NCBI RefSeq assembly: GCF_900176635.1
Contig: NZ_FXLN01000003.1
Span: forward strand, 496,001 to 560,000
DNA length: 64,000 nucleotides
Reading direction: 5' to 3'
DNA from: Clostridium merdae
GTDB lineage: Bacteria > Bacillota > Clostridia > Oscillospirales > Acutalibacteraceae
Made by a program: the position numbers and the translations under genes. Shown here piece by piece: positions 42,086-51,483 of this stretch. How positions within the stretch are numbered: position 1 is the first letter of the stretch; every line of letters begins with the position of its first letter. Under the pieces are notes generated by a model. The model saw nothing but the letters and a program-made list of their open reading frames with translations. It did not search any database and had not been told where the DNA came from.

Positions 42086-42775
42086 TTATTCCTTCACTTC
42101 AAACTTATAGCCTACGCCCCAAACGGTTTTCAAGGCCCATTTTTCAGAAACGCCCTCCAGCTTTTCGCGCAGCCGCTTTACATGAACGTCTACCGTACGG
42201 GAATCTCCATAATAGTCAAATCCCCACACCTCATCCAGCAATTGGTCACGAGTAAACACCCGGTTGGGGTTGCTGGCAAGGTGGTAAATCAGCTCCATTT
42301 CCTTGGGGGGCGTGTCCACCTGTGCTCCGTTTACACGCAGCTCATAGTTTGTAAGGTTAATCGAAAGCTTATCGAATTTAACTTCCTTTATAAGTTCATC
42401 GCTGTTTTTGCCTACACGGCGCAGCACCGCTTTAATACGAGCAACTACCTCTTTGGCTTCAAACGGTTTTACCACATAGTCGTCCGCTCCCAGCTCCAAG
42501 CCAAGTACCTTGTCAAACACTTCGCCCTTTGCCGTAAGCATAATAATGGGACATTGAGATTTCTTGCGGATTTCACGGCATACCTGCCATCCATCCAGCT
42601 CCGGCAGCATAATATCCAACAGCATTAAATCCGGGTTCTCTGCATCAAACAGGTCTACCGCTCTTTTGCCATCATTGGCGATTGCCACATGAAAGCCTTC
42701 CTTTTCCAAATACAGCCGAAGTAGCTCGCAGATGTTCTGGTCATCATCAACTACCATAATTTTTCCTGCCGCCAT
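42086..42775 (-). CDS. OmpR-family response regulator
   Basis: 229 aa. The receiver has VVDDDQN near residue 8-14, the phosphorylated Asp54 in LMLLDIMLPELDG and Lys in MLTAKGE; the winged-helix domain ends T-V-D-V-H-V-K-R-L-R-E-K-L-E. I chose ATG 42775 behind GGGAGGACGG; a longer frame lacks a ribosome site. With kinase and HtrA it makes one operon from the promoter at 42907-42937. Confidence 0.94.
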   Translation of the reverse strand: MAAGKIMVVDDDQNICELLRLYLEKEGFHVAIANDGKRAVDLFDAENPDLMLLDIMLPELDGWQVCREIRKKSQCPIIMLTAKGEVFDKVLGLELGADDYVVKPFEAKEVVARIKAVLRRVGKNSDELIKEVKFDKLSINLTNYELRVNGAQVDTPPKEMELIYHLASNPNRVFTRDQLLDEVWGFDYYGDSRTVDVHVKRLREKLEGVSEKWALKTVWGVGYKFEVKE

Positions 42776-42906
42776 TTTAACCGTCCTCCCGTTCTGTCTA
42801 TAATTAAAAAATAATTCTTGAATAAAGCGATGCCGCTTGTACGTATTGCTCTGCTCCATAACAAATGTTGTGTTGCCCGCAGAGTACAAACAAGCCTATT
42901 GCAGTT

Positions 42907-42937
42907 ATTATACCAGTAATTATACTAAAATGGTCAA
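42907..42937 (-). promoter_or_regulatory. Promoter of the response regulator-kinase-HtrA operon
   Basis: Minus-strand TTGACC (42932-42937), 19 bp, TATAAT (42907-42912) with an extended -10 TGG just before it, which compensates for the long spacer. The leader of about 130 nt is free of other recognised signals. Confidence 0.6.
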
Positions 42938-43071
42938 TAAAAAGGATGAATATTTTTTAAAGCTTTCCCCGTGCAAAGCACCGCCGAGTGGGCACCAAAC
43001 TACATTTTACAAAACCGTTGACAACGCTCTCTCGAATTCTTCTAAATAATCAAAATTTGCCGCAATTTCTA

Positions 43072-43100
43072 TTGCAGGTTGGGCGTTACAATGGTACACT
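43072..43100 (+). promoter_or_regulatory. Likely promoter of the GtrA-family gene
   Basis: TTGCAG (43072-43077), 17 bp, TACACT (43095-43100), 33 bp before the ATG. Confidence 0.5.
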
Positions 43101-43132
43101 GTTATGTATGGCTTGCAGGAGGGGTTCCCGGT

Positions 43133-43555
43133 ATGAATAAAGTGAAAAAGCTGTGGCGTTTACTCACCTCACCAGAGATGCTTTCGTATTTGGTATTCGG
43201 TGTTCTCACCACACTCATCAATATTTTTTTAGCCGGCCTTTTATACGATATACTGCATTGGAATCTTTACGTTGCCAACACCTTGGCTTGGCTCGTTTCC
43301 GTCTTGTTTGCCTTTTTTACCAATAAGCTATTTGTCTTTCAAAGCAAGAGCATGGCGTCGGCGGTACTCTTGCGTGAATCCATGTCCTTTTTGGGAGCAC
43401 GCCTGTTCTCATTGGGTGTCGATACCCTCGGCATGGGGCTTTTGGTAGATTTACTGCACTGGAACTTCTGGGTGGCGAAAATTATCATGAACGTGATTGT
43501 CGTCATTCTGAATTACATTTTCAGCAAGCTGCTGATCTTTAACCAGAAAAAATAA
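43133..43555 (+). CDS. GtrA-family membrane protein
   Basis: 140 aa with four hydrophobic segments, the GtrA pattern: E-M-L-S-Y-L-V-F-G-V-L-T-T-L-I-N near the start (family motif F-x-x-V-G-x-x-x-T-x-x-N), W-L-V-S-V-L-F-A-F-F-T-N-K-L-F-V-F in the middle, and N-Y-I-F-S-K-L-L-I-F at the end. Such proteins flip or escort polyprenyl-linked sugars for wall decoration. ATG 43133 follows GGAGG at 11 nt; a longer frame is unlikely. glyS follows 38 nt later. Confidence 0.9.
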   Translation: MNKVKKLWRLLTSPEMLSYLVFGVLTTLINIFLAGLLYDILHWNLYVANTLAWLVSVLFAFFTNKLFVFQSKSMASAVLLRESMSFLGARLFSLGVDTLGMGLLVDLLHWNFWVAKIIMNVIVVILNYIFSKLLIFNQKK

Positions 43556-43593
43556 AGGGCCGCAGCCAGCGTCCCGAACTTGGAGGAAGAAAC

Positions 43594-44970
43594 ATGCTTA
43601 ATAACAGCGAAAAGACGATGGAAAAAATTGTTGGTCTGTGTAAAAACCGGGGATTTGTCTATTCCGGCTCCGAAATTTACGGTGGACTTTCCAACACATG
43701 GGATTACGGCCCGCTGGGAGTGGAATTTAAAAATAACGTAAAAGCGGCATGGCGCAAAAAATTTGTGCAGGAAAGCCCCTATAACGTAGGGCTTGATTCC
43801 GCTATTTTAATGAACCCGCAGGTATGGGTTGCTTCCGGCCATGTGGGTGGCTTCTCAGACCCACTTATGGATTGCCGCGACTGCCATACCCGCCACCGTG
43901 CTGACAAGCTGATTGAAGATAAAGGCGGCGATGCGAACGGTATGACCTTTGAGCAAATGTCCGACTATATTAAAGAGCACGACATCGCATGCCCCGACTG
44001 CGGCTCGAAGAATTTTACAGACATCCGCAAATTCAACCTGATGTTTAAAACCTTTCAGGGCGTAACCGAGGACGCAAAGAACGAAATCTTCCTGCGACCC
44101 GAAACCGCTCAGGGTATTTTCGTAAACTTTGTCAATATTCAGCGCACCACACGCCGTAAAATTCCTTTCGGTGTGGCACAAATCGGTAAATCGTTCCGTA
44201 ATGAAATCACGCCCGGCAACTTTACGTTCCGTACCCGTGAATTCGAGCAGATGGAACTCGAGTTCTTCTGCAAGCCAGACACCGACCTCGACTGGTTCTA
44301 TTACTGGAAAGACTTCTGCAAAAAGTGGCTCTTAGACCTTGGTCTTAAGGAAGAGAACATCCGCCTGCGTGACCACGAGAAAGAGGAGCTTTCTTTCTAC
44401 TCCAAAGCCACAACAGACGTTGAGTTTCTATTCCCGTTTGGCTGGGGTGAGCTGTGGGGTATTGCAGATCGTACCGATTACGATTTAAAGCAGCACCAAA
44501 CACACTCTGGTAAAGCACTGGATTATTTTGACCCCGAGAGTAACGAGCGCTATATTCCCTATGTTATTGAGCCCTCACTCGGCGCAGACCGCGTGACGCT
44601 AGCCTTCCTGTGCGACGCATACGACGAAGAAGAGCTCGGCGAGAACGACAGCCGTGTGGTTATGCACCTGCACCCGGCATTGGCTCCCTACAAAGCCGCT
44701 ATTTTGCCGCTTTCTAAGAAGCTGAACGATAAGGCGCAGGAAGTTTTTGCAAAGCTCTCGAAGCACTTCATGGTCGATTACGATGATGCTGGTTCCATTG
44801 GTAAGCGTTACCGCCGTCAGGATGAAATTGGTACTCCGTTCTGCCTCACTTACGATTTTGAGAGTGAAGCCGATGGCTGTGTCACCATTCGTGACCGCGA
44901 CACCATGCAGCAGGAGCGCGTCTCCATCGATAAGCTAGTAGAGTATATCGAAGCCAAAATCGAATTCTGA
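43594..44970 (+). CDS. glyS: Glycyl-tRNA synthetase, homodimeric type
   Basis: 458 aa class II enzyme of the single-chain (alpha-2) type. The N-terminus KIVGLCKNRGFVYSGSEIYGG and the S-N-T-W-D-Y-G-P-L-G motif are distinctive; a C-x2-C...C-x2-C group (CRDCHT and CPDCGS) sits in the insertion; motif 2 R-N-E-I-T-P-G-N-F and motif 3 G-A-D-R-V-T-L-A-F are intact; the C-terminal anticodon-binding domain ends the protein. Confidence 0.97.
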   Translation: MLNNSEKTMEKIVGLCKNRGFVYSGSEIYGGLSNTWDYGPLGVEFKNNVKAAWRKKFVQESPYNVGLDSAILMNPQVWVASGHVGGFSDPLMDCRDCHTRHRADKLIEDKGGDANGMTFEQMSDYIKEHDIACPDCGSKNFTDIRKFNLMFKTFQGVTEDAKNEIFLRPETAQGIFVNFVNIQRTTRRKIPFGVAQIGKSFRNEITPGNFTFRTREFEQMELEFFCKPDTDLDWFYYWKDFCKKWLLDLGLKEENIRLRDHEKEELSFYSKATTDVEFLFPFGWGELWGIADRTDYDLKQHQTHSGKALDYFDPESNERYIPYVIEPSLGADRVTLAFLCDAYDEEELGENDSRVVMHLHPALAPYKAAILPLSKKLNDKAQEVFAKLSKHFMVDYDDAGSIGKRYRRQDEIGTPFCLTYDFESEADGCVTIRDRDTMQQERVSIDKLVEYIEAKIEF

Positions 44971-44980
44971 TTATATTATA

Positions 44981-45023
44981 AAAAAGGCTCTGGCCGTTCT
45001 TATGAACGAACCAGAGCCTTTTT
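44981..45023. terminator. Bidirectional terminator after glyS
   Basis: AAAAAGGCTCTGG and CCAGAGCCTTTTT pair, with inner CGTTC/GAACG. It also ends the converging flavodoxin gene. Confidence 0.9.
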
Positions 45024-45038
45024 GCATTTTAAAGACCA

Positions 45039-45566
45039 TCAGCACAAGCCTTTTACATATTCCACTAACGGGGCAATGGAAGCTTCATCCATAAAGTCGG
45101 CTGTCTTTCCATACGTTTCTAAAAAGAGTCGATCCTCGTCATTCCATTCTTCGGGCGCTTTCGGGTCAATCGTCATTTTCTTCATCATTGCCATCATGCC
45201 ACGGTGTACGAGACTGAGGTCACTGTAATCGATTGCACCACGCAAATGGAATCGCTTTATTTTTTCTTTTTGCTCCGGGGTGAAATTACGATTTAAAATT
45301 TCTGTGTAATCCGTAGTCTCTGGGTTTGCCAGCCCTACCGTAAACACCACCAGTGTAGGACAAGGGTGTTTTAAAACCAAATCCACTCCAGCTACCCCGC
45401 CCGCATAGAGGCCACCGCCATAAATTACAATATCAAAGCTTTGCAAAGAACTTGGTGGTACTTCGGAGCGTTCAAAGAGTTCCGCCCCCAAATCCCTCGC
45501 AATCCACTGTGAATACTGTTTGGTCGAGCCATATTTAGACTGATAAATCACTGCAATCCGCTTCAT
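45039..45566 (-). CDS. Flavodoxin-domain protein
   Basis: 175 aa. The FMN phosphate loop is AVIYQSKYGSTKQYSQWIA, and IVIYGGGLYAGGVAG matches the second FMN loop of HemG-like flavodoxins. The C-terminus is a helix-rich part of about 70 residues. I chose ATG 45566 behind AGGAGGTAATTGG. It follows the SDR gene by 17 nt; probably a small-molecule or protoporphyrinogen-like redox partner, substrate unknown. Confidence 0.82.
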   Translation of the reverse strand: MKRIAVIYQSKYGSTKQYSQWIARDLGAELFERSEVPPSSLQSFDIVIYGGGLYAGGVAGVDLVLKHPCPTLVVFTVGLANPETTDYTEILNRNFTPEQKEKIKRFHLRGAIDYSDLSLVHRGMMAMMKKMTIDPKAPEEWNDEDRLFLETYGKTADFMDEASIAPLVEYVKGLC

Positions 45567-45583
45567 CCAATTACCTCCTGTTT

Positions 45584-46351
45584 TTAACCAATCACCATAC
45601 CACCGTTTACTCCCAGAACTTGACCAGTAATAAAGTCTGACCGGCTGTCTGCTAGAAAAAACACGGCTTCTGCAATATCGCAACACGTACCAAGTGCACC
45701 TAGCGGAGTTTCTTCGCAGAGCGATTCCAATGTCTCGGCAGGTAGAGCACCGTTCATTTCAGTGTCAATTACGCCAGGTGCTACACAATTCACCTGTATT
45801 CCGCAGGGGCCAACCTCCTTGGCTAGCGCACGAGTCATCCCAATAACAGCCGCTTTCGCTGCGGAATAATGCACCTCACAAGAGCCACCAATTTGCCCCC
45901 ACATCGAGGAAACGTTCACTATCTTGCCACTGTGGCGGCGAATCATTCCTTGCAGTGCTCGGCGACTGCAATAAAATGCACCATCCACATGAATGGCAAA
46001 CATCTTTCTCCAATCGTCATCCGTTAATTCGGTAAAAAGCTTTTGCTGCGCAATACCAGCATTATTAACAAGAACATCTATGCCCCCAAAGTGCGCCTCT
46101 GCCTCATCAAACATATTATCAACCTGTAAACGGTCGGCAACGTCCGCGCAAATGGTAAGTATTTTCTCGCCTGCTGCTACTCCAAGCTTATATTCCAGCT
46201 CCCGTGCAAGCTCTTTCGCATGCTTTTCGCTTTTATTATAGTTGATAACTACTTGGTAGCCTGCAAGGGCAAAATGGCGCGCAATCTCACTGCCAATTCC
46301 ACGGGATGCCCCGGTAATGAGTACCGTTTTGCACTGTTCCAATTCATTCAC
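45584..46351 (-). CDS. Short-chain dehydrogenase/reductase, FabG/YmfI-like
   Basis: 255 aa. Classical SDR: TGASRGIGSEIA binds NAD(P), NNAGIA near residue 95, Ser in VNVSSMWGQIGG, the catalytic Y-S-A-A-K near 160 and the P-G-V-I-D-T-E-M segment. The M-W-G-Q-I-G-G after the serine resembles the EF-P 5-aminopentanone reductase YmfI as well as FabG; I cannot separate these by eye. It starts 16 nt after rsmE, so translation-related function would fit. Confidence 0.85.
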   Translation of the reverse strand: MNELEQCKTVLITGASRGIGSEIARHFALAGYQVVINYNKSEKHAKELARELEYKLGVAAGEKILTICADVADRLQVDNMFDEAEAHFGGIDVLVNNAGIAQQKLFTELTDDDWRKMFAIHVDGAFYCSRRALQGMIRRHSGKIVNVSSMWGQIGGSCEVHYSAAKAAVIGMTRALAKEVGPCGIQVNCVAPGVIDTEMNGALPAETLESLCEETPLGALGTCCDIAEAVFFLADSRSDFITGQVLGVNGGMVIG

Positions 46352-46367
46352 CTCTCCGGTTTCTTCT

Positions 46368-47102
46368 TTATTCCATGTTTCCGGTCAACAGCATTAACGC
46401 AGACAGTGCCGCAACCGGAGCAGTTTCCGTACGAAAAATACGAGGCCCAAGCGTTGCAACTTCTGCGCCGCTTGCGCATGCCCGCTCCACTTCTTCCTCC
46501 GCAAATCCACCTTCTGGGCCAATAAAGAGTGAAATGGCATTCTCTGTACGAAGACCAAGGCTGCTCAGGCTCTTTCCGCCACCCTCATAAAAGAACAGGA
46601 TTCTATCGCCTAGTGCAGTAGCTTGCTCCAATGCTTTTGTATAGAGAGTAATTGCAGTAACCTCCGGCACAATTCCCCTGCCGGACTGCTTGGCAGCCTC
46701 CAGCGCTATTTTCTGCCAGCGTTCAACCTTTTTGCGCGCCGCCTTTTCATCTGGGCGAGAAACACAACGCTCACTGAGAACGGGTACCACACGGCACGCA
46801 CCGCACTCAACCGCCTTTTGTACCACAGAATCCATTTTATCTGCCTTTGGTAGGCATTGATACACCGTTACAAATACAGTTGGTTCACTGGCGCTTTTTT
46901 TCTTCTCTAGCACGCGCACCTGAGCACGAACCGATTCCGTTTGCAGCAATACACAACGGTAATCCATTCCTTTTCCATCACATAACGTCAGCTCTTCCCC
47001 CTCACGCATCCGTAGGGATTTGACAATATGCGCTCCATTCTCCCCATCCACCCAGGGCTCGTCCCCCAGTTCACAGGGAAAATCGATAAAAAATCTTGGC
47101 AT
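46368..47102 (-). CDS. rsmE: 16S rRNA m3U1498 methyltransferase
   Basis: 244 aa SPOUT methyltransferase. MPRFFIDFP begins the PUA-like domain with H-I-V-K-S-L-R-M-R-E-G; the catalytic domain has QCLPKADKMDSVVQKAVECG, S-E-R-C-V-S-R-P and the knot L-F-I-G-P-E-G-G-F-A-E-E-E. The chosen ATG at 47102 has only a weak ribosome site (GAGTGTGAAAGC); a longer frame adds unrelated residues. Confidence 0.95.
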   Translation of the reverse strand: MPRFFIDFPCELGDEPWVDGENGAHIVKSLRMREGEELTLCDGKGMDYRCVLLQTESVRAQVRVLEKKKSASEPTVFVTVYQCLPKADKMDSVVQKAVECGACRVVPVLSERCVSRPDEKAARKKVERWQKIALEAAKQSGRGIVPEVTAITLYTKALEQATALGDRILFFYEGGGKSLSSLGLRTENAISLFIGPEGGFAEEEVERACASGAEVATLGPRIFRTETAPVAALSALMLLTGNME

Positions 47103-47153
47103 GCTTTCACACTCTTTCTGGCCAGCGGCCCAACCTGTAAAATCAATGGTTTT

Positions 47154-47183
47154 ATTATATTCCATACAAAAGAAGAAAGTCAA
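47154..47183 (-). promoter_or_regulatory. Promoter of rsmE-SDR-flavodoxin
   Basis: Minus-strand TTGACT (47178-47183), 18 bp, TATAAT (47154-47159), about 50 bp before the start. Confidence 0.7.
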
Positions 47184-47410
47184 ATCCGTTCCGTAAGTCG
47201 ATGCTCGTTTCAATTACAGGGCAAAATTCATAGATTTTTTATGCGATATAAGAAAATAGCACTTTCTTTCTATATCACCAAAACTTGCTTTTCAAATAAT
47301 TACTTTCACTCCGTTTTTATATCTATTGTAGGGAAAACATTGCAGATTTCGTTATCATAAGCTAACTAAAGTTGCTTTATTCTTCATTTCCCACATTTTA
47401 TATAAAACCA

Positions 47411-47440
47411 AATCCCCCCGCCGGGCCCGGCGGGGGGATT
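47411..47440 (-). terminator. Terminator-like perfect palindrome after the pyruvate oxidoreductase gene
   Basis: AATCCCCCCGCCGGG and its exact complement form a 30-bp palindrome followed on the minus strand by T-rich DNA. Upstream 47184-47410 is AT-rich and I see no gene in it. Confidence 0.8.
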
Positions 47441-47495
47441 CATATTCTACCGCAGCATTTGGTGCGGCAAGTATTTTCATCAAACCAGAAGTAAA

Positions 47496-50400
47496 TTAGT
47501 CTTTTGCTCTTGCTTCCAGCTTTTCGTAGGTCTTCTTCGCATCTTCCTCAGCCTTATCGAACAGCTTCTCAGCACGCTCAGGGAACGCACGGGTCAGCGA
47601 GCTGTAACGAACTTCACCAAGAATAAAGTCACGGTAGCTCTCGGTGGGAGCCTTGCTGTCGAGCTGGAAGGGATTCTTACCTTCGTCTGCACGGCGGGGG
47701 TCAAAACGGTAGTTGTGCCAGTAGCCGGCTGCAACTGCCTTCTTCTCTTCTGCCTGTGCAACGGTCATGCCGCCCTTAATACCGTGGTTAATGCAGGGAG
47801 CATACGCAATGATGAGGGACGGGCCGTTGTAGCTCTCCGCCTCGTGGAAAGCCTTTAGGCACTGGTTGTAGTCTGCACCCATCGCAACATGAGCAACATA
47901 TACATAGCCATAGGTCATGGCAATACCAGCCAAGTCCTTCTTCTTAATTGCCTTACCGGTTGCTGCAAACTGTGCTACAGAGCCAGTAGGAGTGGATTTC
48001 GACGCCTGACCGCCAGTGTTGGAGTAAACCTCGGTATCGAATACCAAAATGTTTACGTTCTCGCCGGAAGCGATAACATGATCCAAACCGCCGAAGCCAA
48101 TGTCGTAAGCCCAGCCGTCACCACCGAAGATCCACATGGATTTCTTGCCGAGGTAATCGCTGTCATCGAGAATTAAGCCAGCCAGTCTTGCAAGCTCGCC
48201 GCCTGCGGACTTTGCCTTCTCCAACTCTACCAACAGAACATCAGCTGCCTTTTTATTCTCGCCGCTGTTCGGAAGAGTTTCGATATACTTCTGGCAGGCG
48301 TCCTTCAGTTCAGCGGATGCCTCATTGAGAGCCATAATATTCTCAACATAATCAATCAAGCGGTTGCGAACAGCCTTCTGGCCAAGAGCCATACCAAGGC
48401 CAAACTCAGCATTGTCCTCAAACAAGGAGTTCGCCCAAGCGGGGCCACGGCCCTGACGGTTAACGGTATAGGGAGTTGCCGGTGCGGAACCACCCCAAAT
48501 GGAGGAGCAGCCGGTCGCATTCGCAATAAACATTCTATCGCCAAACAGCTGTGTTGCAAGCTTTGCATACGGTGTTTCACCGCAGCCTGCGCAAGCGCCA
48601 GAGAATTCAAGCAGCGGCTGAAGGAACTGGCTGCCCTTTACAGTGCTATCCTTAAACTTCTCATGCAGTTCCGGCTTCTCAGAGAGGGTTCTGCCGTATT
48701 CAAATACTTCAGCACCAGCAAGCTGAGTATCGATGGGCTTCAGAACCAGTGCCTTGTTGCCCTTCATACCCGGGCAAACCTGTGCGCAAGAACCGCAACC
48801 AGTGCAGTCGAGGGTAGAAACAGCAATGGTGAACTTCAGGCCCGGCAGACCATTTAGGTCTTTGGATTTTGTCTGTGCAGGTGCATTTGCCAACTCTTCG
48901 GGAGTCATGACGAGCGGGCGAATAACCGCATGCGGGCAAACATAGGAACAGAAGTTACACTGAATGCAGTTGTCGGGGTTCCACTCGGGAACATCAACCG
49001 CAATACCACGCTTCTCGTAAGCAGCACTGCCCTGCGGCACGGTACCGTCAGCATAATCCTTAAAGTTAGCAACCGTCAGCTTGCTGCCACGGAATGCATT
49101 AACGGGGTCAAGAATGTTCTTTACATAGCTAACCAGCTCAGGGCGGTCACCCTTAATTTCTTTGAGCTCGTCTGTGTCAGGCGCATTCTTCCAGCTCTCC
49201 GGAACTTTCACTTCTTTAAAGCCATCCACACCACGGTCAATTGCAGCATGGTTCATGGCAACAACCTTGTCACCTTTTTTGCTGTAAGACTTTGTCGCAG
49301 CAGCCTTCATGAATTCAACAGCCTGCTCAATCGGAATAATGTTCGCGATTTTAAAGAATGCAGATTGCAGAATGGTATTGATGCGGCCACCAAGACCAAG
49401 CTCTTTACCAATCTTAATACCATCAATGGTGTAGAAGTGAATATCGTTTTCAGCAATATATCTCTTCATTTTGCCGGGCAGGCGCTGCTCGAGCTCTGCT
49501 TCGTCCCACGGGCAGTTCAGCAGGAAGCTTCCGCCTTTTTTCAGGTCTTCCACAATATCATACTTGTCAATATAGGAAGGGTTATGGCAGGCAACAAAGT
49601 CAGCCTGAGAAATATAATAGGTAGATTTAATCGGCTTGTCACCAAAACGCAGGTGAGAAACGGTCAAACCGCCAGATTTCTTAGAATCGTAATCGAAGTA
49701 GCCCTGAGCAAACATATCGGTGTGGTCACCGATGATTTTAATGGAGTTCTTGTTGGCACCAACGGTACCATCTGCGCCAAGACCCCAGAACTTACAAGAA
49801 TGAGTGCCCTTCGGAACGGTATTCACACGCTCTGCCAAAGGCAAAGAGAGGTGAGTCAGGTCATCCACAATGCCAATGGTGAAGCGCTTTTTCGGTGCTT
49901 CTGCCTGCATGTTGCGGTATACCGAAATAATATCATCGGGAGTAGTGTCCTTAGAACCCAAGCCATAACGGCCGGAATATACAGGAACAGTGGAGTAGTT
50001 GCTGTCTGCCAAAGCAGCAAGAACATCCAAGAACAAAGGCTCACCAATGGAGCCGGGCTCCTTGGTTCTGTCAAGCACAGAAATCTTTTTAACAGATTCC
50101 GGCATAACATCGAGCATATATTTTGCAACGAAGGGGCGGTACAAGTGAACCTTTACCAAACCAAGCTTTTCACCGGCGGCATTTAGGTAATCAATAACCT
50201 CTTCAATACAGTCGCAAACGGAACCCATGGCAACGATTACTTGTTCTGCCTCGGGGTGCCCATAATAGTTAAAGGGTTTGTAGTCTGTGCCAATCTTTGC
50301 ATTGACTTGGTTCATGTAGTCAATCACCATTTCAGGCACAGCGTCATAGTACGGGTTGCTGGCTTCTCTAGCCTGGAAGAAGATGTCGCCGTTCTGTGCG

Positions 50401-51053
50401 GTACCACGCAGTACGGGGTGCTCCGGGTTTAAAGCACGGCGGCGGAATGAAGCCACAGCGTCTTTATCGAGCATATCATCCAGATCTTTGTAATCCCATG
50501 TAGCAACCTTCTGAATCTCATGAGAAGTACGGAAACCATCAAAGAAATGGAGGAATGGAACTCTGCCACGAATGGCAGCTAAGTGTGCAACCGCACCCAA
50601 ATCCATAACCTCTTGCGGGTTATTGGAACACAACATGGCGAAACCGGTCTGGCGGCAGGCATAAATGTCAGAATGATCGCCAAAGATAGAAAGTGCATGA
50701 GTTGCAAGAGCACGCGCAGAAACGTGAATAACTGCGGGCAGAAGCTCACCGGCCATTTTGTACATGTTCGGAATCATCAAAAGCAGGCCTTGTGAAGCGG
50801 TATAAGTTGTCGTCAGCGCGCCTGCTGCCAAAGAGCCATGCACCGCACCGGCCGCACCAGCCTCAGACTGCATTTCCGTAACCTGAACCTCTCTGCCAAA
50901 CAGATTTTTCAGCCCATTTGCGGCATACTTGTCCGTTTCGTCCGCCATCACCGAAGAAGGTGTGATCGGATAGATGGCAGCAACGTCCGTAAACGCATAG
51001 GATACATGCGCTGCGGCGGTGTTACCGTCTATGGTTTTTGTTTTTCTTGCCAT
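47496..51053 (-). CDS. nifJ: Pyruvate:ferredoxin (flavodoxin) oxidoreductase
   Basis: 1185 aa single-chain enzyme that makes acetyl-CoA, CO2 and reduced ferredoxin from pyruvate; it is the core of clostridial fermentation. In order: domain I with IDGNTAAAHVSYAFTDV and YPITPSSVMADE, domain II, the gamma-type domain near 420-620, two 4Fe-4S clusters (CIQCNFCSYVCPHAV and CTGCGSCAQVCPG) near 690-760, and the TPP domain with GCGETPYAKL, the isolated cluster cysteines and IFGGDGWAYDIGFGG. The ATG follows AAAGGAGG. Single-gene unit with its own promoter. Confidence 0.98.
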   Translation of the reverse strand: MARKTKTIDGNTAAAHVSYAFTDVAAIYPITPSSVMADETDKYAANGLKNLFGREVQVTEMQSEAGAAGAVHGSLAAGALTTTYTASQGLLLMIPNMYKMAGELLPAVIHVSARALATHALSIFGDHSDIYACRQTGFAMLCSNNPQEVMDLGAVAHLAAIRGRVPFLHFFDGFRTSHEIQKVATWDYKDLDDMLDKDAVASFRRRALNPEHPVLRGTAQNGDIFFQAREASNPYYDAVPEMVIDYMNQVNAKIGTDYKPFNYYGHPEAEQVIVAMGSVCDCIEEVIDYLNAAGEKLGLVKVHLYRPFVAKYMLDVMPESVKKISVLDRTKEPGSIGEPLFLDVLAALADSNYSTVPVYSGRYGLGSKDTTPDDIISVYRNMQAEAPKKRFTIGIVDDLTHLSLPLAERVNTVPKGTHSCKFWGLGADGTVGANKNSIKIIGDHTDMFAQGYFDYDSKKSGGLTVSHLRFGDKPIKSTYYISQADFVACHNPSYIDKYDIVEDLKKGGSFLLNCPWDEAELEQRLPGKMKRYIAENDIHFYTIDGIKIGKELGLGGRINTILQSAFFKIANIIPIEQAVEFMKAAATKSYSKKGDKVVAMNHAAIDRGVDGFKEVKVPESWKNAPDTDELKEIKGDRPELVSYVKNILDPVNAFRGSKLTVANFKDYADGTVPQGSAAYEKRGIAVDVPEWNPDNCIQCNFCSYVCPHAVIRPLVMTPEELANAPAQTKSKDLNGLPGLKFTIAVSTLDCTGCGSCAQVCPGMKGNKALVLKPIDTQLAGAEVFEYGRTLSEKPELHEKFKDSTVKGSQFLQPLLEFSGACAGCGETPYAKLATQLFGDRMFIANATGCSSIWGGSAPATPYTVNRQGRGPAWANSLFEDNAEFGLGMALGQKAVRNRLIDYVENIMALNEASAELKDACQKYIETLPNSGENKKAADVLLVELEKAKSAGGELARLAGLILDDSDYLGKKSMWIFGGDGWAYDIGFGGLDHVIASGENVNILVFDTEVYSNTGGQASKSTPTGSVAQFAATGKAIKKKDLAGIAMTYGYVYVAHVAMGADYNQCLKAFHEAESYNGPSLIIAYAPCINHGIKGGMTVAQAEEKKAVAAGYWHNYRFDPRRADEGKNPFQLDSKAPTESYRDFILGEVRYSSLTRAFPERAEKLFDKAEEDAKKTYEKLEARAKD

Positions 51054-51138
51054 GTAAAATTTCCTCCTTTAAGGATACAGAATTAGGAAGCGAGCATATC
51101 AATTTGCACAGCCCTATACCTTATCTGTGCCTTCGTTT

Positions 51139-51167
51139 ATTCTATCATTTTTTTAATATAGTGTAAA
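51139..51167 (-). promoter_or_regulatory. Promoter of the pyruvate oxidoreductase gene
   Basis: Minus-strand TTTACA (51162-51167), 17 bp, TAGAAT (51139-51144). The stretch from here to 51380 is AT-rich and holds no gene that I can see. Confidence 0.65.
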
Positions 51168-51380
51168 GGTAAACGGTTCTGAATTTTGGCTTTTCAGTGT
51201 ATTTTTCGAAAAAGCAATTATAGCACCTTTTTACTGTGTTTTTATTCGTTTTCCTTTCTCTATTTCTTATTTTCCCCCGTTTTGGCGGTAATCAGGGCAA
51301 AAAAGGCTTAACAACCAACTCTATATCCCTCGCGCAAACGCTAAACTGCGCGCACCCCTTGCTACGTGTTCTGGGGAAGT

Positions 51381-51410
51381 TTGACATGTTTGCTTTTGAT
51401 ACGATACAAT
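51381..51410 (+). promoter_or_regulatory. Promoter of the CNNM/CorC-type gene
   Basis: TTGACA (51381-51386), 18 bp, TACAAT (51405-51410). Confidence 0.7.
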
Positions 51411-51483
51411 AGAAAGCATATAACTCCATTGGGCCGTTCGGAATCGTACCGAACAAATTTCCAAATTGAAAGGGGAAAAATAC

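Noticed and set aside
48930..50186. 418-codon plus-strand frame inside the pyruvate oxidoreductase gene
   Set aside because: It is an antisense shadow of a strongly conserved gene and has no recognisable protein features.
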